Below are positions 25,967-34,798 of a stretch of 64,000 nucleotides of DNA, in pieces. This DNA is from Providencia hangzhouensis (GTDB taxonomy: Bacteria > Pseudomonadota > Gammaproteobacteria > Enterobacterales > Enterobacteriaceae): NCBI RefSeq assembly GCF_029193595.2, contig NZ_CP135052.1:2604001-2668000 (forward strand). Reading direction: 5' to 3'. The notes under the pieces were generated by a model. It saw only the letters and a list, made by a program, of their open reading frames with translations. It did not search any database and was not told where the DNA came from. The translations under genes were made by a program, and so were the position numbers. Position 1 is the stretch's first letter, and every line of letters begins with the position of its first letter.

Positions 25967-28468
25967 ATGTCTTCGTTACCTATTTATACACCAAAATTAA
26001 AATGGTTAAGTATTCTTATTGGATTAACAATCAGTTGTGTGACTTTAACTATCAATGCAGATAATCATATTGAATTCAATACTGATGTTTTAGATTTAGA
26101 AGACAAAAATAACATTGATTTAAACCAATTCTCTCGTGCGGGTTATATTATGCCCGGAGTTTATAACTTTACGCTAAAAATCAATAACGAACAAATATCT
26201 GACATTAGCATCCCCTATTATTCTGGTGAGTATGATCCTGATAATAGTCAGCCTTGTTTATCTCCAGAAATAGTTAAGCTACTCGGGCTTACTTCTGAGT
26301 CGCAAAAAAAATTAACATGGTGGCATGAAGGGCAATGCCTTAATGAAAACAGCTTGCCAGGATTATTGCTGCGCGGTGATTTAGCTACGTCATCTCTATA
26401 TGTCAGTATTCCACAAGCGTACCTAGAGTACACATCAGAAAACTGGGATCCCCCTTCTCGCTGGGACAATGGAATATCAGCATTACTTATTGATTATAAT
26501 GTGAATGCTAATGCCACTAATTCCTATAATGGAGGAGCAAATTCATCCTCAGTAAATAGTAATGGTGTTGCAGGTATCAATTTAGGTGCTTGGCGGTTTA
26601 GAGCTGATTGGCAAAGCCGCTATAACCATACAACAGGAAGCCAAGGACGTGACCAATCTGATTTCACATGGAACCGTTTTTATGCATACCGAGCTCTATC
26701 TGAATTAAAGGCTAAACTCGTACTGGGTGAAGACTATTTGGTTTCAAATATTTTTGATGGCTTTAGATTTATTGGTGCAAGCTTGCAATCTGAATTAAGC
26801 ATGATGCCACCAAACTTGCGAGGATATGCCCCTGAAATAACAGGGATAGCACAAAGTAATGCTACAGTGACGGTCATGCAACAAGGACGGATACTGTATG
26901 AAACACAAGTTGCGCCGGGTCCCTTTCGTATCCAAAATTTAAGTGATGCCATAACAGGAACTTTAAATGTTGCCATTAAAGAGCAAGATGGTTCAATTCA
27001 AGAGTTTCAAGTTGATACCGCAAATTTGCCATATTTAACAAGACCTGGGCAAGTTCAATATAAATTTGCGCTCGGCCAGCCAACGAATACCGAGCGCCAA
27101 AGTGAAGGGGAAAATTTCATTACAGGTGAATTTTCTTGGGGTATTAGTAATGGTTGGTCTTTAATTGGCGGTAGTTTGAATAGCCAAAATTATAATGCGC
27201 TATCAATGGGATTTGGACGGGATTTACTCGCATTTGGTGCACTTTCATTTGATGTTACTCAGTCTATCGCCCGTTTATCCGGTGAAGGGACATTAAGTGG
27301 GAGCTCATACCGAGTTAACTATTCTAAACGATTTGAAGAGTTCGATAGCCAGATACAATTTGCAGGTTATCGTTTTTCAGAACGAAGTTATATGAGCATG
27401 AGTGATTTCTTAAATACCCAACGAACAGGGCTACGCAATTATGGAAGCAAAGAGCTATACACTATATCTGTAAATAAGAATTTCCAGGATATAGGGTTAT
27501 CATTATATTTAAATTATAACCATCAGACGTATTGGGATAAAAAAGATAATGATTATTACAGTTTAATGCTATCGAAATATATGGATATCGGTCCAATAAA
27601 AAATATGAGTATTAGCTTATCTGCAAATCGTAGTTTTTATAACGGTGTGACCGATGATAGCGCTTATGTATCATTATCTTTCCCACTAAGTAATGGGGCA
27701 AATGTTGGTTATTCGATGAATACAAGCCGCTATGATACGACTAATCGTGTTTCTTATTATGACCGATTGGATGATAGAACAAATTATCAGGTAAGTGCAG
27801 GTGCAAATCGAAAAGGAGGAACCGCAAGTGCTTTTATTTCACATCAAGGGGACAATGCTCGTTGGTCAGCCAATGCGAATCATATAAATAACCAATATAG
27901 TGCTTTTGGCCTTTCCACTTCAGGTGGCTTGACCTTAACAGGAAAAGGTACGGTTGCACATAGAATAAATAATCTCGGGGGAGCACGTATATTAGTTGAT
28001 ACTGATGATGTTCCAAATATTACGATTCGTGGTATTGGTGTTCCTGTTGAATCAAACCGATTTGGGAAAGCAGTTATTTCAGATGTCAGTAGCTACTATC
28101 GAAATAAAGCGCAAATTGATTTAAATAAGCTACCTGATGATATTGATGCCCAACAATCTGTTATTCAAGCAACATTAACTGAAGGTGCTGTTGGATACCG
28201 TTCATTTTCGGTTATTTCAGGTCAGAAAATTATGGCTGTTATCGTACTTACTGATGGTACTCATCCACCATTAGGAGCTCAAGTAACAAATCATAAAAAG
28301 CAAAACGTAGGGATTGTAGGTGATTTAGGTAATACTTATATAAGCGGTGTTCATCCTTCAGAAATAATGAATGTCACATGGGGTAAAAATATGTCATGTG
28401 AAATAATTTTTCCCTCTGAATTAATGAATCAAGAAATTCAAGACAATTTATTACTTCCTTGTAACTAG
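25967..28468 (+). CDS. Outer membrane fimbrial usher (PapC/FimD family)
   Basis: An 833-residue usher, the pore through which subunits are assembled. A signal peptide ends near INADNHIEF. The N-terminal domain has the paired CLSPEIVKLLGL and GQCLN cysteines. The barrel region contains GFRFIGASLQSELSMMPPNLRGYAPEI, the classic usher signature around the plug, and TVMQQGRILYETQVAPGPFRI. The C-terminal domain ends in a Cys pair (SCEI…LPCN). Length is normal for the family. The gene is tightly spaced between the minor pilin and the chaperone. Confidence 0.93.
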   Translation: MSSLPIYTPKLKWLSILIGLTISCVTLTINADNHIEFNTDVLDLEDKNNIDLNQFSRAGYIMPGVYNFTLKINNEQISDISIPYYSGEYDPDNSQPCLSPEIVKLLGLTSESQKKLTWWHEGQCLNENSLPGLLLRGDLATSSLYVSIPQAYLEYTSENWDPPSRWDNGISALLIDYNVNANATNSYNGGANSSSVNSNGVAGINLGAWRFRADWQSRYNHTTGSQGRDQSDFTWNRFYAYRALSELKAKLVLGEDYLVSNIFDGFRFIGASLQSELSMMPPNLRGYAPEITGIAQSNATVTVMQQGRILYETQVAPGPFRIQNLSDAITGTLNVAIKEQDGSIQEFQVDTANLPYLTRPGQVQYKFALGQPTNTERQSEGENFITGEFSWGISNGWSLIGGSLNSQNYNALSMGFGRDLLAFGALSFDVTQSIARLSGEGTLSGSSYRVNYSKRFEEFDSQIQFAGYRFSERSYMSMSDFLNTQRTGLRNYGSKELYTISVNKNFQDIGLSLYLNYNHQTYWDKKDNDYYSLMLSKYMDIGPIKNMSISLSANRSFYNGVTDDSAYVSLSFPLSNGANVGYSMNTSRYDTTNRVSYYDRLDDRTNYQVSAGANRKGGTASAFISHQGDNARWSANANHINNQYSAFGLSTSGGLTLTGKGTVAHRINNLGGARILVDTDDVPNITIRGIGVPVESNRFGKAVISDVSSYYRNKAQIDLNKLPDDIDAQQSVIQATLTEGAVGYRSFSVISGQKIMAVIVLTDGTHPPLGAQVTNHKKQNVGIVGDLGNTYISGVHPSEIMNVTWGKNMSCEIIFPSELMNQEIQDNLLLPCN

Positions 28469-28507
28469 GCAGTAAAAAACAAACAAATAATTATTTAATT
28501 TAAATAG

Positions 28508-29272
28508 ATGAAATTAATGTATAAAGGTAATAACCAAGTGAATATCAAAAAAATATTAACAAATGTTTTTTTAGGGTCATTAGCCCTAAGTGGTTTTTCA
28601 GAGGCTGCAGTATCATTAGATAGAACAAGAGTTATCTTTGATGGAGAGAACAAGTCAATCTCTTTAAATATTAACAATAATAATAAGCAACTTCCTTATC
28701 TTGCTCAAGGTTGGATTGAAAATGAAGAAAGTAAAAAAATAACATCACCATTGATTGTATTACCACCGGTTCAACGATTAGAACCAGGGAAATCTAGCCA
28801 AATGAAAATTGAAGCTTTACCTGATATAAAAAATTTACCTCAGGATAGAGAATCATTATTTTATTTTAATATGCGAGAGATCCCACCGAAGAGTGATAAA
28901 CCAAATACTTTACAGATTGCATTACAAACAAAAATAAAATTATTTTACCGTCCAGAAGCAATTGCACCACAGCAAAACAGTGCACCATGGCAAGAAAAAA
29001 TGCAGCTTGAGAGAAAAGGAAGTGTTGTTTTTGTTAAAAACCCAACACCTTATTATATCACAATAATTAATGCAGGGGCTCATGAAAATACAGATGCAAA
29101 AGAATTTACTCCAATTATGATTTCACCCTTTAGTGAAATCAATATTGGAATGACAAATGAGCAACTAGGTAACACCCCTGTAATTACTTATATTAATGAC
29201 TATGGTGGTCGTCCAAAATTAGCCTTTGATTGTAAAAATACAATCTGCTCTGTTACTAAAAAAGATCATTAA
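28508..29272 (+). CDS. Periplasmic fimbrial chaperone (PapD family)
   Basis: A 254-residue PapD-type chaperone that donates a strand to pilins in the periplasm. The signal peptide is preceded by an oddly long basic leader. A GTG at 28538 with AGGTAA upstream would give a normal short N-region and may be the true start. Family features: AAVSLDRTRVIFDGENKS, the LPPVQRLEPGKSSQMKI edge strand, and the RESLFYFNMREIPP signature. The second domain ends with a Cys pair (FDCKNTICSV). Encoded right after the usher. Confidence 0.92.
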   Translation: MKLMYKGNNQVNIKKILTNVFLGSLALSGFSEAAVSLDRTRVIFDGENKSISLNINNNNKQLPYLAQGWIENEESKKITSPLIVLPPVQRLEPGKSSQMKIEALPDIKNLPQDRESLFYFNMREIPPKSDKPNTLQIALQTKIKLFYRPEAIAPQQNSAPWQEKMQLERKGSVVFVKNPTPYYITIINAGAHENTDAKEFTPIMISPFSEINIGMTNEQLGNTPVITYINDYGGRPKLAFDCKNTICSVTKKDH

Positions 29273-29313
29273 ATAAATAGCAAAGGAATATAAAGCTAAA
29301 TGAGGACATATTT

Positions 29314-29937
29314 ATGAGCTTAAGAATATACCACTGGCTACGTTCAAAACATGTGGTCATTTCACTTTGCTTAGCCACAGTATTGCCGGCAACTGCTGAC
29401 AATAATAATCTGTTTAGGCCTACAGATGGTTGGGAGGTTGATGGCCAGCATGGAGTCATTCATGTTTCAGGTTCTTTAACTGAAAACCCATGCGAATTAG
29501 CCATGAAATCTAGTAACCAATCAATTTCACTAGGAAATATATCATTCAGTGATTTAAATTCTTCTGAGCAAGTGATGCAGCCTATTCCATTCCAAATTGA
29601 GTTGTTAAATTGCCTGCAAGTTCAAAGTGAGCTTCAAAATTTCCAAACTGGAAAAACGGTATGGAGTAGCACACAGCCTGCGGTCAAAGTTAAATTTTTA
29701 GCAGTAAGTGAACCTGAATATTCGAATATTATTCGAGTCAATGGAGCATACGGCTTTGGGTTGCAAGTAGCAAATTCAGCAGGGAAAATATTACCAATAG
29801 GTAAAGAAAGTAACCCAACGTTAATTGCATCAGGCCAAAATAACTTAACTTATTATGTCTCAGCTATCCGAACGTCCGGCCCACTCATACCTGGTGCTTT
29901 TTCTGCATTAATTGCTTTTGAAATGCTATATGATTAA
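29314..29937 (+). CDS. Minor fimbrial subunit / adaptor
   Basis: A 207-residue exported pilin-like protein: signal peptide ending LPATADNN, donor-strand segment GVIHVSGSLTENPCEL with first Cys, second Cys in LLNCLQ, and C-terminal GAFSALIAFEMLYD. GAGGAC precedes the ATG. From its position after the chaperone and before the large tip protein it is probably a fibrillum subunit or adaptor. Confidence 0.85.
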   Translation: MSLRIYHWLRSKHVVISLCLATVLPATADNNNLFRPTDGWEVDGQHGVIHVSGSLTENPCELAMKSSNQSISLGNISFSDLNSSEQVMQPIPFQIELLNCLQVQSELQNFQTGKTVWSSTQPAVKVKFLAVSEPEYSNIIRVNGAYGFGLQVANSAGKILPIGKESNPTLIASGQNNLTYYVSAIRTSGPLIPGAFSALIAFEMLYD

Positions 29938-29987
29938 CGTCATAGCATCGCAATAATAATTTATAAAAATTGATAGGTAATAGCGTA

Positions 29988-30887
29988 ATGCTAAAAAATA
30001 AAAACATTTATCTTATAAAAATATTGATGCTAGCTTTACTATTCATAATTAATAGTAAAGCTAACGCAAGCCCATTAAATCCTAACAGTATATATACAAC
30101 AAGTATAAAGCATCCACTAATTAGTGATGCATACAATGTTATACCAAAAACGTTAGGTCCTTATTTTTTGTATATTCCAGATGAGATCAAAAACAGCACA
30201 AATACTGAGTGTAATATTACAGTTATTGCAACTGGTCGCTCATCGACAGGCTCTATATACGCTATGTCAACACCAGATATTACTCTACTATCTGGGTTTA
30301 GTAGTATATATAATCAAGGTTTAGCTAAATACTATTCAGTCACACGAAACACACCAAAGCACTGTAGTGAGGTGCTACCTGATTTTGGCGTGAAATTTGG
30401 GCAGTTTAATGTTAGTTATATCAATTTCTTCGATTATTCTGCATCTGCAACAGGTTATGCCGATACCTGTTTACAAATAATTGTGAATGACAAAACTGTA
30501 GGAACAACCTGTTCAGTTAATGTCCCTGAAATCCCTGTATTGCCTTCTTGCAATGTATCTATGCCATTAACTATATCTCATGGTAATGTCAATTCAAATA
30601 ATATAAATGGAAATATTGCAAAAATTGACGGAAGTATATCATGCACTGGCGATATGAGCGCCACATTCCAATTTTTACCTGAAAATAAAATTGATTTATT
30701 ACATGGTGTAGAAAGCCAATTAGATGTATGTGTCTCAGGAAAATGTATGTCAAATAATTTAGTTCAAACTGAGATTAAAAAAAATACTAACTTACCATTC
30801 TCCATTAGCTCAACTCTATCTGCATTGGGAAATCCTGAGCCAGGTTCGAGGGTTGGAAATGCTATTCTATCTGTTGTAATTAATTAA
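29988..30887 (+). CDS. Putative two-domain tip adhesin of the fimbria
   Basis: About 299 residues, started at ATG 29988 (AGG ten bases upstream) rather than the TTG at 29970. A signal peptide ends NSKANAS. The first ~165 mature residues form a Cys-containing domain unlike pilins, presumably the receptor-binding lectin domain. After a PEIPVLPSC linker comes a pilin-type domain with paired cysteines (SISCTG, VCVSGKC) and a C-terminal strand GSRVGNAILSVVIN. This architecture is that of a tip adhesin such as PapG or MrpH. The binding domain shows no sequence I recognise, so receptor specificity is unknown. Confidence 0.7.
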   Translation: MLKNKNIYLIKILMLALLFIINSKANASPLNPNSIYTTSIKHPLISDAYNVIPKTLGPYFLYIPDEIKNSTNTECNITVIATGRSSTGSIYAMSTPDITLLSGFSSIYNQGLAKYYSVTRNTPKHCSEVLPDFGVKFGQFNVSYINFFDYSASATGYADTCLQIIVNDKTVGTTCSVNVPEIPVLPSCNVSMPLTISHGNVNSNNINGNIAKIDGSISCTGDMSATFQFLPENKIDLLHGVESQLDVCVSGKCMSNNLVQTEIKKNTNLPFSISSTLSALGNPEPGSRVGNAILSVVIN

Positions 30888-30930
30888 TAAAAATAAATTA
30901 TTTAATTTATTGATTGGAGTATAAATAATT

Positions 30931-31461
30931 ATGATATTCTTAATTCAAATAATAAAAGAAAGATTACTTTTACTATTTGCAATACTCACGAACACACTAA
31001 TTATTTTTTTTAGTGGATTTTGTATTGCAGAAACCTATACATTAACAATTAAGGTAGATGTTATTGAAAGCACTTGTGATGTATATGGTGAAAATGGCCC
31101 TGGACAACCTATTGAGGTCTCATTTGGTGAAATAAATCTAAATAAGTTTACCAGTGAACGCTATACAAAAAATATTGACTATCATTTGGATTGCGGAAAT
31201 AAATCATCCAGTAATCCAAATCTTAAATTAAAGCTTGAAAGCTCTAGTGCTGGCTTTAATACTGATTTAGTTGAAACATCCAACCCTAATTTAGGTCTAA
31301 AAATTCAAGCAGATAATACGCCTTTATTACCTAATGAATATCGTAATTTTACTTACTATGCACAGCCAGTATTAACTGTGTCCCCAGTTTTTCATGAAGG
31401 GAAAGAAATTGAACTAGGTTTATTTACCGCTTCTGGAATATTGAAAGTGGAATATCAGTAA
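30931..31461 (+). CDS. Fimbrial subunit (last gene of the operon)
   Basis: A 176-residue pilin-like protein with a long hydrophobic signal region (RLLLLFAILTNTLIIFFSGFCIA) before ETYTLTIKVDVIESTCDV, which carries the first Cys. The second Cys is in HLDCGN, and the C-terminal strand is GLFTASGILKVEYQ. It resembles MrpG/adaptor subunits that link adhesin and rod. GGAG lies 13 bases before ATG. No terminator follows until the hairpin at 31833. Confidence 0.8.
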   Translation: MIFLIQIIKERLLLLFAILTNTLIIFFSGFCIAETYTLTIKVDVIESTCDVYGENGPGQPIEVSFGEINLNKFTSERYTKNIDYHLDCGNKSSSNPNLKLKLESSSAGFNTDLVETSNPNLGLKIQADNTPLLPNEYRNFTYYAQPVLTVSPVFHEGKEIELGLFTASGILKVEYQ

Positions 31462-31488
31462 TAGTTTGTTTAGCTTTCAAATGATTAT

Positions 31489-31543
31489 GCACGGTCGAAA
31501 TTTTTATCGTGAAGGTAAGGTTTATCTACATCATCCCAAGCCA
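31489..31543 (-). pseudogene. Tiny integrase relic at right repeat
   Basis: On the minus strand this encodes AWDDVDKPYLHDKNFDRA. The first bases match the integrase fragment at 23057-23076 (ATCyACATCATCCCAAGCCA on the plus strand). About 80 bases present in the left copy between this word and the repeat are missing here. Confidence 0.55.
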
Positions 31544-31715
31544 ATCAAGTCAGCTTCACCTATAACGCTCTTTGGCATATTATCCAAAAAAAGGAAATAC
31601 GACTTTATGTCACTTTATAGTAGTCATTGCGAAGTAAATTTTTTGTATAAAATTATTTAACTTTAATAAAAGTACGCTATTTTATTTGATAGATTTAATT
31701 AAATGAATATACTGC
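31538..31715. repeat. Right copy of diverged direct repeat flanking the fimbrial operon
   Basis: Direct counterpart of 23161-23345, same orientation, preceded on the left by an integrase relic and followed by the AACAGCATA hairpin. A 64-codon ORF across it is a by-product. Confidence 0.85.
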
Positions 31716-31832
31716 GAGTACAAAATAAACCATTAAATATAAAAATACTATAAATCAATAAAGCAAAATAACGGTTTAATATATAACACCACAACTTAAT
31801 GTTAGATCGTTCTAAGTACCGTAAGATTATTG

Positions 31833-31878
31833 AAACAGCATAAAGCTTGGGTGGTTGCCTTGATTTTATGCTGTTTTT
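31833..31878. terminator. Hairpin AAACAGCATAAA…TTTTATGCTGTTTTT
   Basis: Twelve-base arms followed by TTTTT on the plus strand. It stands between the fimbrial island and the convergent GMC oxidoreductase gene (stop at 31901) and probably serves both. Confidence 0.7.
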
Positions 31879-31900
31879 CTATTATTACCTTATCGCAAGG

Positions 31901-33514
31901 CTAATTTGCGTTCCTATCTTCTATAATCATCGCTGCTGCGCGTTCTGCAATCATGATCGTTGGGGCATTTGTGTTTCCACTTGGAATTTCAGGCATCACA
32001 GAACAGTCCACGACACGTAAGTTTTCAATACCATGTACACGTAACCGCAAGTCAGTCACTGATGTTGTAGTATCCGTTCCCATACGGCAAGTTCCCACAG
32101 GATGGTAAACCGTTTTACAAAAATTTCGGACAAACTCTTCAAGTTGAGCTTCATCATGGCGCACCGACGCTGGCGGCATTAGAACTTCTTTGCTTAATAC
32201 TTGTAATGAAGGGCAATCCAATACTTCCAGTCCAAATTTAACTGCCCGTTTGCAACCTTCCATATCTTCAGGTGACGCAAGATAATTAGCATGTATCTTT
32301 AGTGGTGCTTGTGGGTCTGCGCTGCGCAATAAAACTTCACCACGGGACTTAGGTTGCAGGTACCCGACCTTTAAAGAAAAGCCGTGGGCGGCGGGTAGAG
32401 GTTCGCCAGGAACATCATCCCAACTATCTAAAATAGGTAAAAAATGAATTTGTACATCAGGACGACCTTGGCTGCAACTGTCTTTAAATGCAGCGCCTTC
32501 TAAAACGTTAGAGGTGAGCAGTCCACTGCGAAATGCTATCCACTCTACCCCGTGTTTAATCGCATTTAGACCTTGGTCTGCGCCGAATAAGCTAATTGGT
32601 TGCTTAGTCGTGACGTTAATTGACATATGTAGGTGGTCATGAAAATTTTGGCCAACAGGCAGATTCACATGAGTATCAATCCCCAACGAAGATAGGTGCT
32701 CCTCTGGCCCGATTCCTGACAGCATCAATAATTTTGCAGAGCCCATCGCACCAGAACAAACCAATACTTCGCAACTAGCGAATGCCTCAACTTCATGGCC
32801 ATTTTTCCCTTGATAAGCAACACCAATAGCGCGGCCATCGCGAATTATAATACGGTTCACTTGAGTGCCAAGCTTTAATGTCAACTTATCATTCTTTTCC
32901 ACTGATTTTAAATAGGTTCTTGATGTACTGGCTCTTTCTCCATTATGCGTTGTCGTCTGGTAAAAGCTTGTTCCTTGCTGGCTTTCTCCATTAAGATCAT
33001 TGAGATAAGGAAGACCATGCTCTTGTGCTGCACGAATAAATGCCATTGATAATGGGTGCCGATATCTATTTTCACTGACAGGAAGTGGGCCTTCTGTTCC
33101 ATGATGTTCCCCTGTCAGGCTTTCATTGTTCTCTGCTTTTTTAAACCATGGCAATACATCCGCATATCCCCAACCTTCACAACCATAGTTTAGAGCCCAA
33201 TTATCATAATCTTGTTTCTGTCCTCGGATATAAATCATTCCATTGACAGAACTACTTCCCCCCAATACTTTCCCTTGGGCAATTTGCATTTTACGGTTAT
33301 TAGCATGAGGCTCTGGCTCAGTTTCATAAGGCCAGCTTTTTTGGGCGATAATTTTAGCTACACCTGCAGGCATACGAATAAACAAATGGTTATCGCTATC
33401 GCCCGCTTCGATAAGTAATACTCTAGATTGCGTTTCTTGGATCAACCGAGCAGCAAGAACACAACCGGCAGAACCCGCACCTACAATAATATAATCATAT
33501 TTTACTGCGCTCAT
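31901..33514 (-). CDS. GMC family oxidoreductase (choline dehydrogenase-like)
   Basis: A 537-residue FAD flavoenzyme that oxidises an alcohol, substrate not determined. An N-terminal Rossmann motif IIVGAGSAGCVLAARL is followed by IEAGD. The GMC signatures are GKVLGGSSSVNGMIYIRG and GAMGSAKLLMLSGIGP. The catalytic region is TVYHPVGTCRMG, ending with NTNAPTIMIAERAA. The family includes choline dehydrogenase (BetA) and AlkJ; no betaine aldehyde dehydrogenase gene is adjacent, so a broader alcohol dehydrogenase role is likely. The LysR gene follows 266 bases further along on the same strand as a separate unit. Confidence 0.92.
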   Translation of the reverse strand: MSAVKYDYIIVGAGSAGCVLAARLIQETQSRVLLIEAGDSDNHLFIRMPAGVAKIIAQKSWPYETEPEPHANNRKMQIAQGKVLGGSSSVNGMIYIRGQKQDYDNWALNYGCEGWGYADVLPWFKKAENNESLTGEHHGTEGPLPVSENRYRHPLSMAFIRAAQEHGLPYLNDLNGESQQGTSFYQTTTHNGERASTSRTYLKSVEKNDKLTLKLGTQVNRIIIRDGRAIGVAYQGKNGHEVEAFASCEVLVCSGAMGSAKLLMLSGIGPEEHLSSLGIDTHVNLPVGQNFHDHLHMSINVTTKQPISLFGADQGLNAIKHGVEWIAFRSGLLTSNVLEGAAFKDSCSQGRPDVQIHFLPILDSWDDVPGEPLPAAHGFSLKVGYLQPKSRGEVLLRSADPQAPLKIHANYLASPEDMEGCKRAVKFGLEVLDCPSLQVLSKEVLMPPASVRHDEAQLEEFVRNFCKTVYHPVGTCRMGTDTTTSVTDLRLRVHGIENLRVVDCSVMPEIPSGNTNAPTIMIAERAAAMIIEDRNAN

Positions 33515-33780
33515 TTGTCACCCCGCCAAATAAAATAAACAATTTATTTTTATTTGCTTAACAATAGCGCCTTTAATTCATTAATGTATGAACAATATTC
33601 CGCATATGTGATTTAAATCAAAAATAATTTCTTATGTAATTATTTTATAATCTCAATAGATTCTGTTTATTAAAGAAAATTTTTAATTAAGATAAATATT
33701 TAAACCTTAGCAATATTCATTAATAAATGAATATTTTTGGGTGGTTTAATGCAAGACTTAGCAATACAGGACTAACTGCC

Positions 33781-34677
33781 TCATCTTGCCCTATTGGCCT
33801 TTAATATAGTTAACGCCAAATCATGCCATGCTTTGGCACGACGGCTTTGGTGGTGGTTTTTTACTGTCGCTAAAGCAATATCGTAAGCCAATATTGGCTC
33901 AATAACTGGAATAACGGATAATCCCACTGAACTGGTATTCTGCCACATACTATCTGGCAGTAGCGTTACCCCTACCCCGGCTCTTACCATGGCAGTTACC
34001 AAATCTAAATGGCTACTGCGTCCGGAAATAGTGGGCTTTTTGCCATAAACACCGCAAGCACTGACAACCAGTTCATTAATTAGAAAATCATCAGAAAAGA
34101 AAATAAAAGGCTCATCGACTATTTCACTAAATTTAACAAATTCACGGATCGCGAGTGGATGTTGTTTGCTGACTAATAGCATTAATCGGTCCGTTGAAAA
34201 GGGGTGTACTTCAAAGCGGTCATCAGCAAAAGGTAACATCACCGCGGCAGTTTCAACTTCACCATTTAACATTGCCTCACGCATTTTTCGGGTACCTAAC
34301 TCAAGAATTTTCAGTTCCACCTGTGGGTAACGTTGGCTAAAAGCCATAATAATGTCAGCAAAATAGGTCGATGCTATCACGGGAGGTAGCCCAACAGGTA
34401 GCACACCAGATATAGGACCCGACCTTTCCTGTAACGCTTTCTTCATACAGCTAAACTGTGAAAGAATTTGCTTCGCATGAGCCAATAAAATGTCCCCTTC
34501 CTCCGTTAATTTAACGCCATCGACTTCCCTAATCAGCAAGGTATAACCAAGCTCATCTTCTAATTTTTTAATACTGCGGCTAATCGCCGGTTGCGTTACA
34601 AATAAACTTTCTGCCGCACGACTAAAACCATTGAGCTGTACGACTTCAACAAAATAACGTAATGAACGAATGTCCAT
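33781..34677 (-). CDS. LysR family transcriptional regulator
   Basis: A 298-residue LysR regulator. The N-terminal winged HTH is FVEVVQLNGFSRAAESLFVTQPAISRSIKKLEDELGYTLL, followed by the linker helix and a periplasmic-binding-protein-like effector domain (LPVGLPPVIASTYFADIIMAF). It is divergent from the thiamine-diphosphate decarboxylase gene with 120 bases between, the usual position for a regulator of that gene. The inducer is unknown; an aromatic or branched-chain 2-oxoacid would be a reasonable guess from the neighbour. Confidence 0.92.
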   Translation of the reverse strand: MDIRSLRYFVEVVQLNGFSRAAESLFVTQPAISRSIKKLEDELGYTLLIREVDGVKLTEEGDILLAHAKQILSQFSCMKKALQERSGPISGVLPVGLPPVIASTYFADIIMAFSQRYPQVELKILELGTRKMREAMLNGEVETAAVMLPFADDRFEVHPFSTDRLMLLVSKQHPLAIREFVKFSEIVDEPFIFFSDDFLINELVVSACGVYGKKPTISGRSSHLDLVTAMVRAGVGVTLLPDSMWQNTSSVGLSVIPVIEPILAYDIALATVKNHHQSRRAKAWHDLALTILKANRAR

Positions 34678-34798
34678 TCCACCCCCTATGATTTTTAGTT
34701 ATAGATAGAATGAGTTTAAGTGATTTCCTTTAAAGCACAATAAACGATAAAAATAATTCAATTTAGAATTATTAGCTAAGCAATTAATGGAGATCAGC

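Noticed and set aside
31466..31660. 64-codon ORF after the fimbrial operon
   Set aside because: It runs through the direct repeat and integrase relic, with no counterpart in the left copy.
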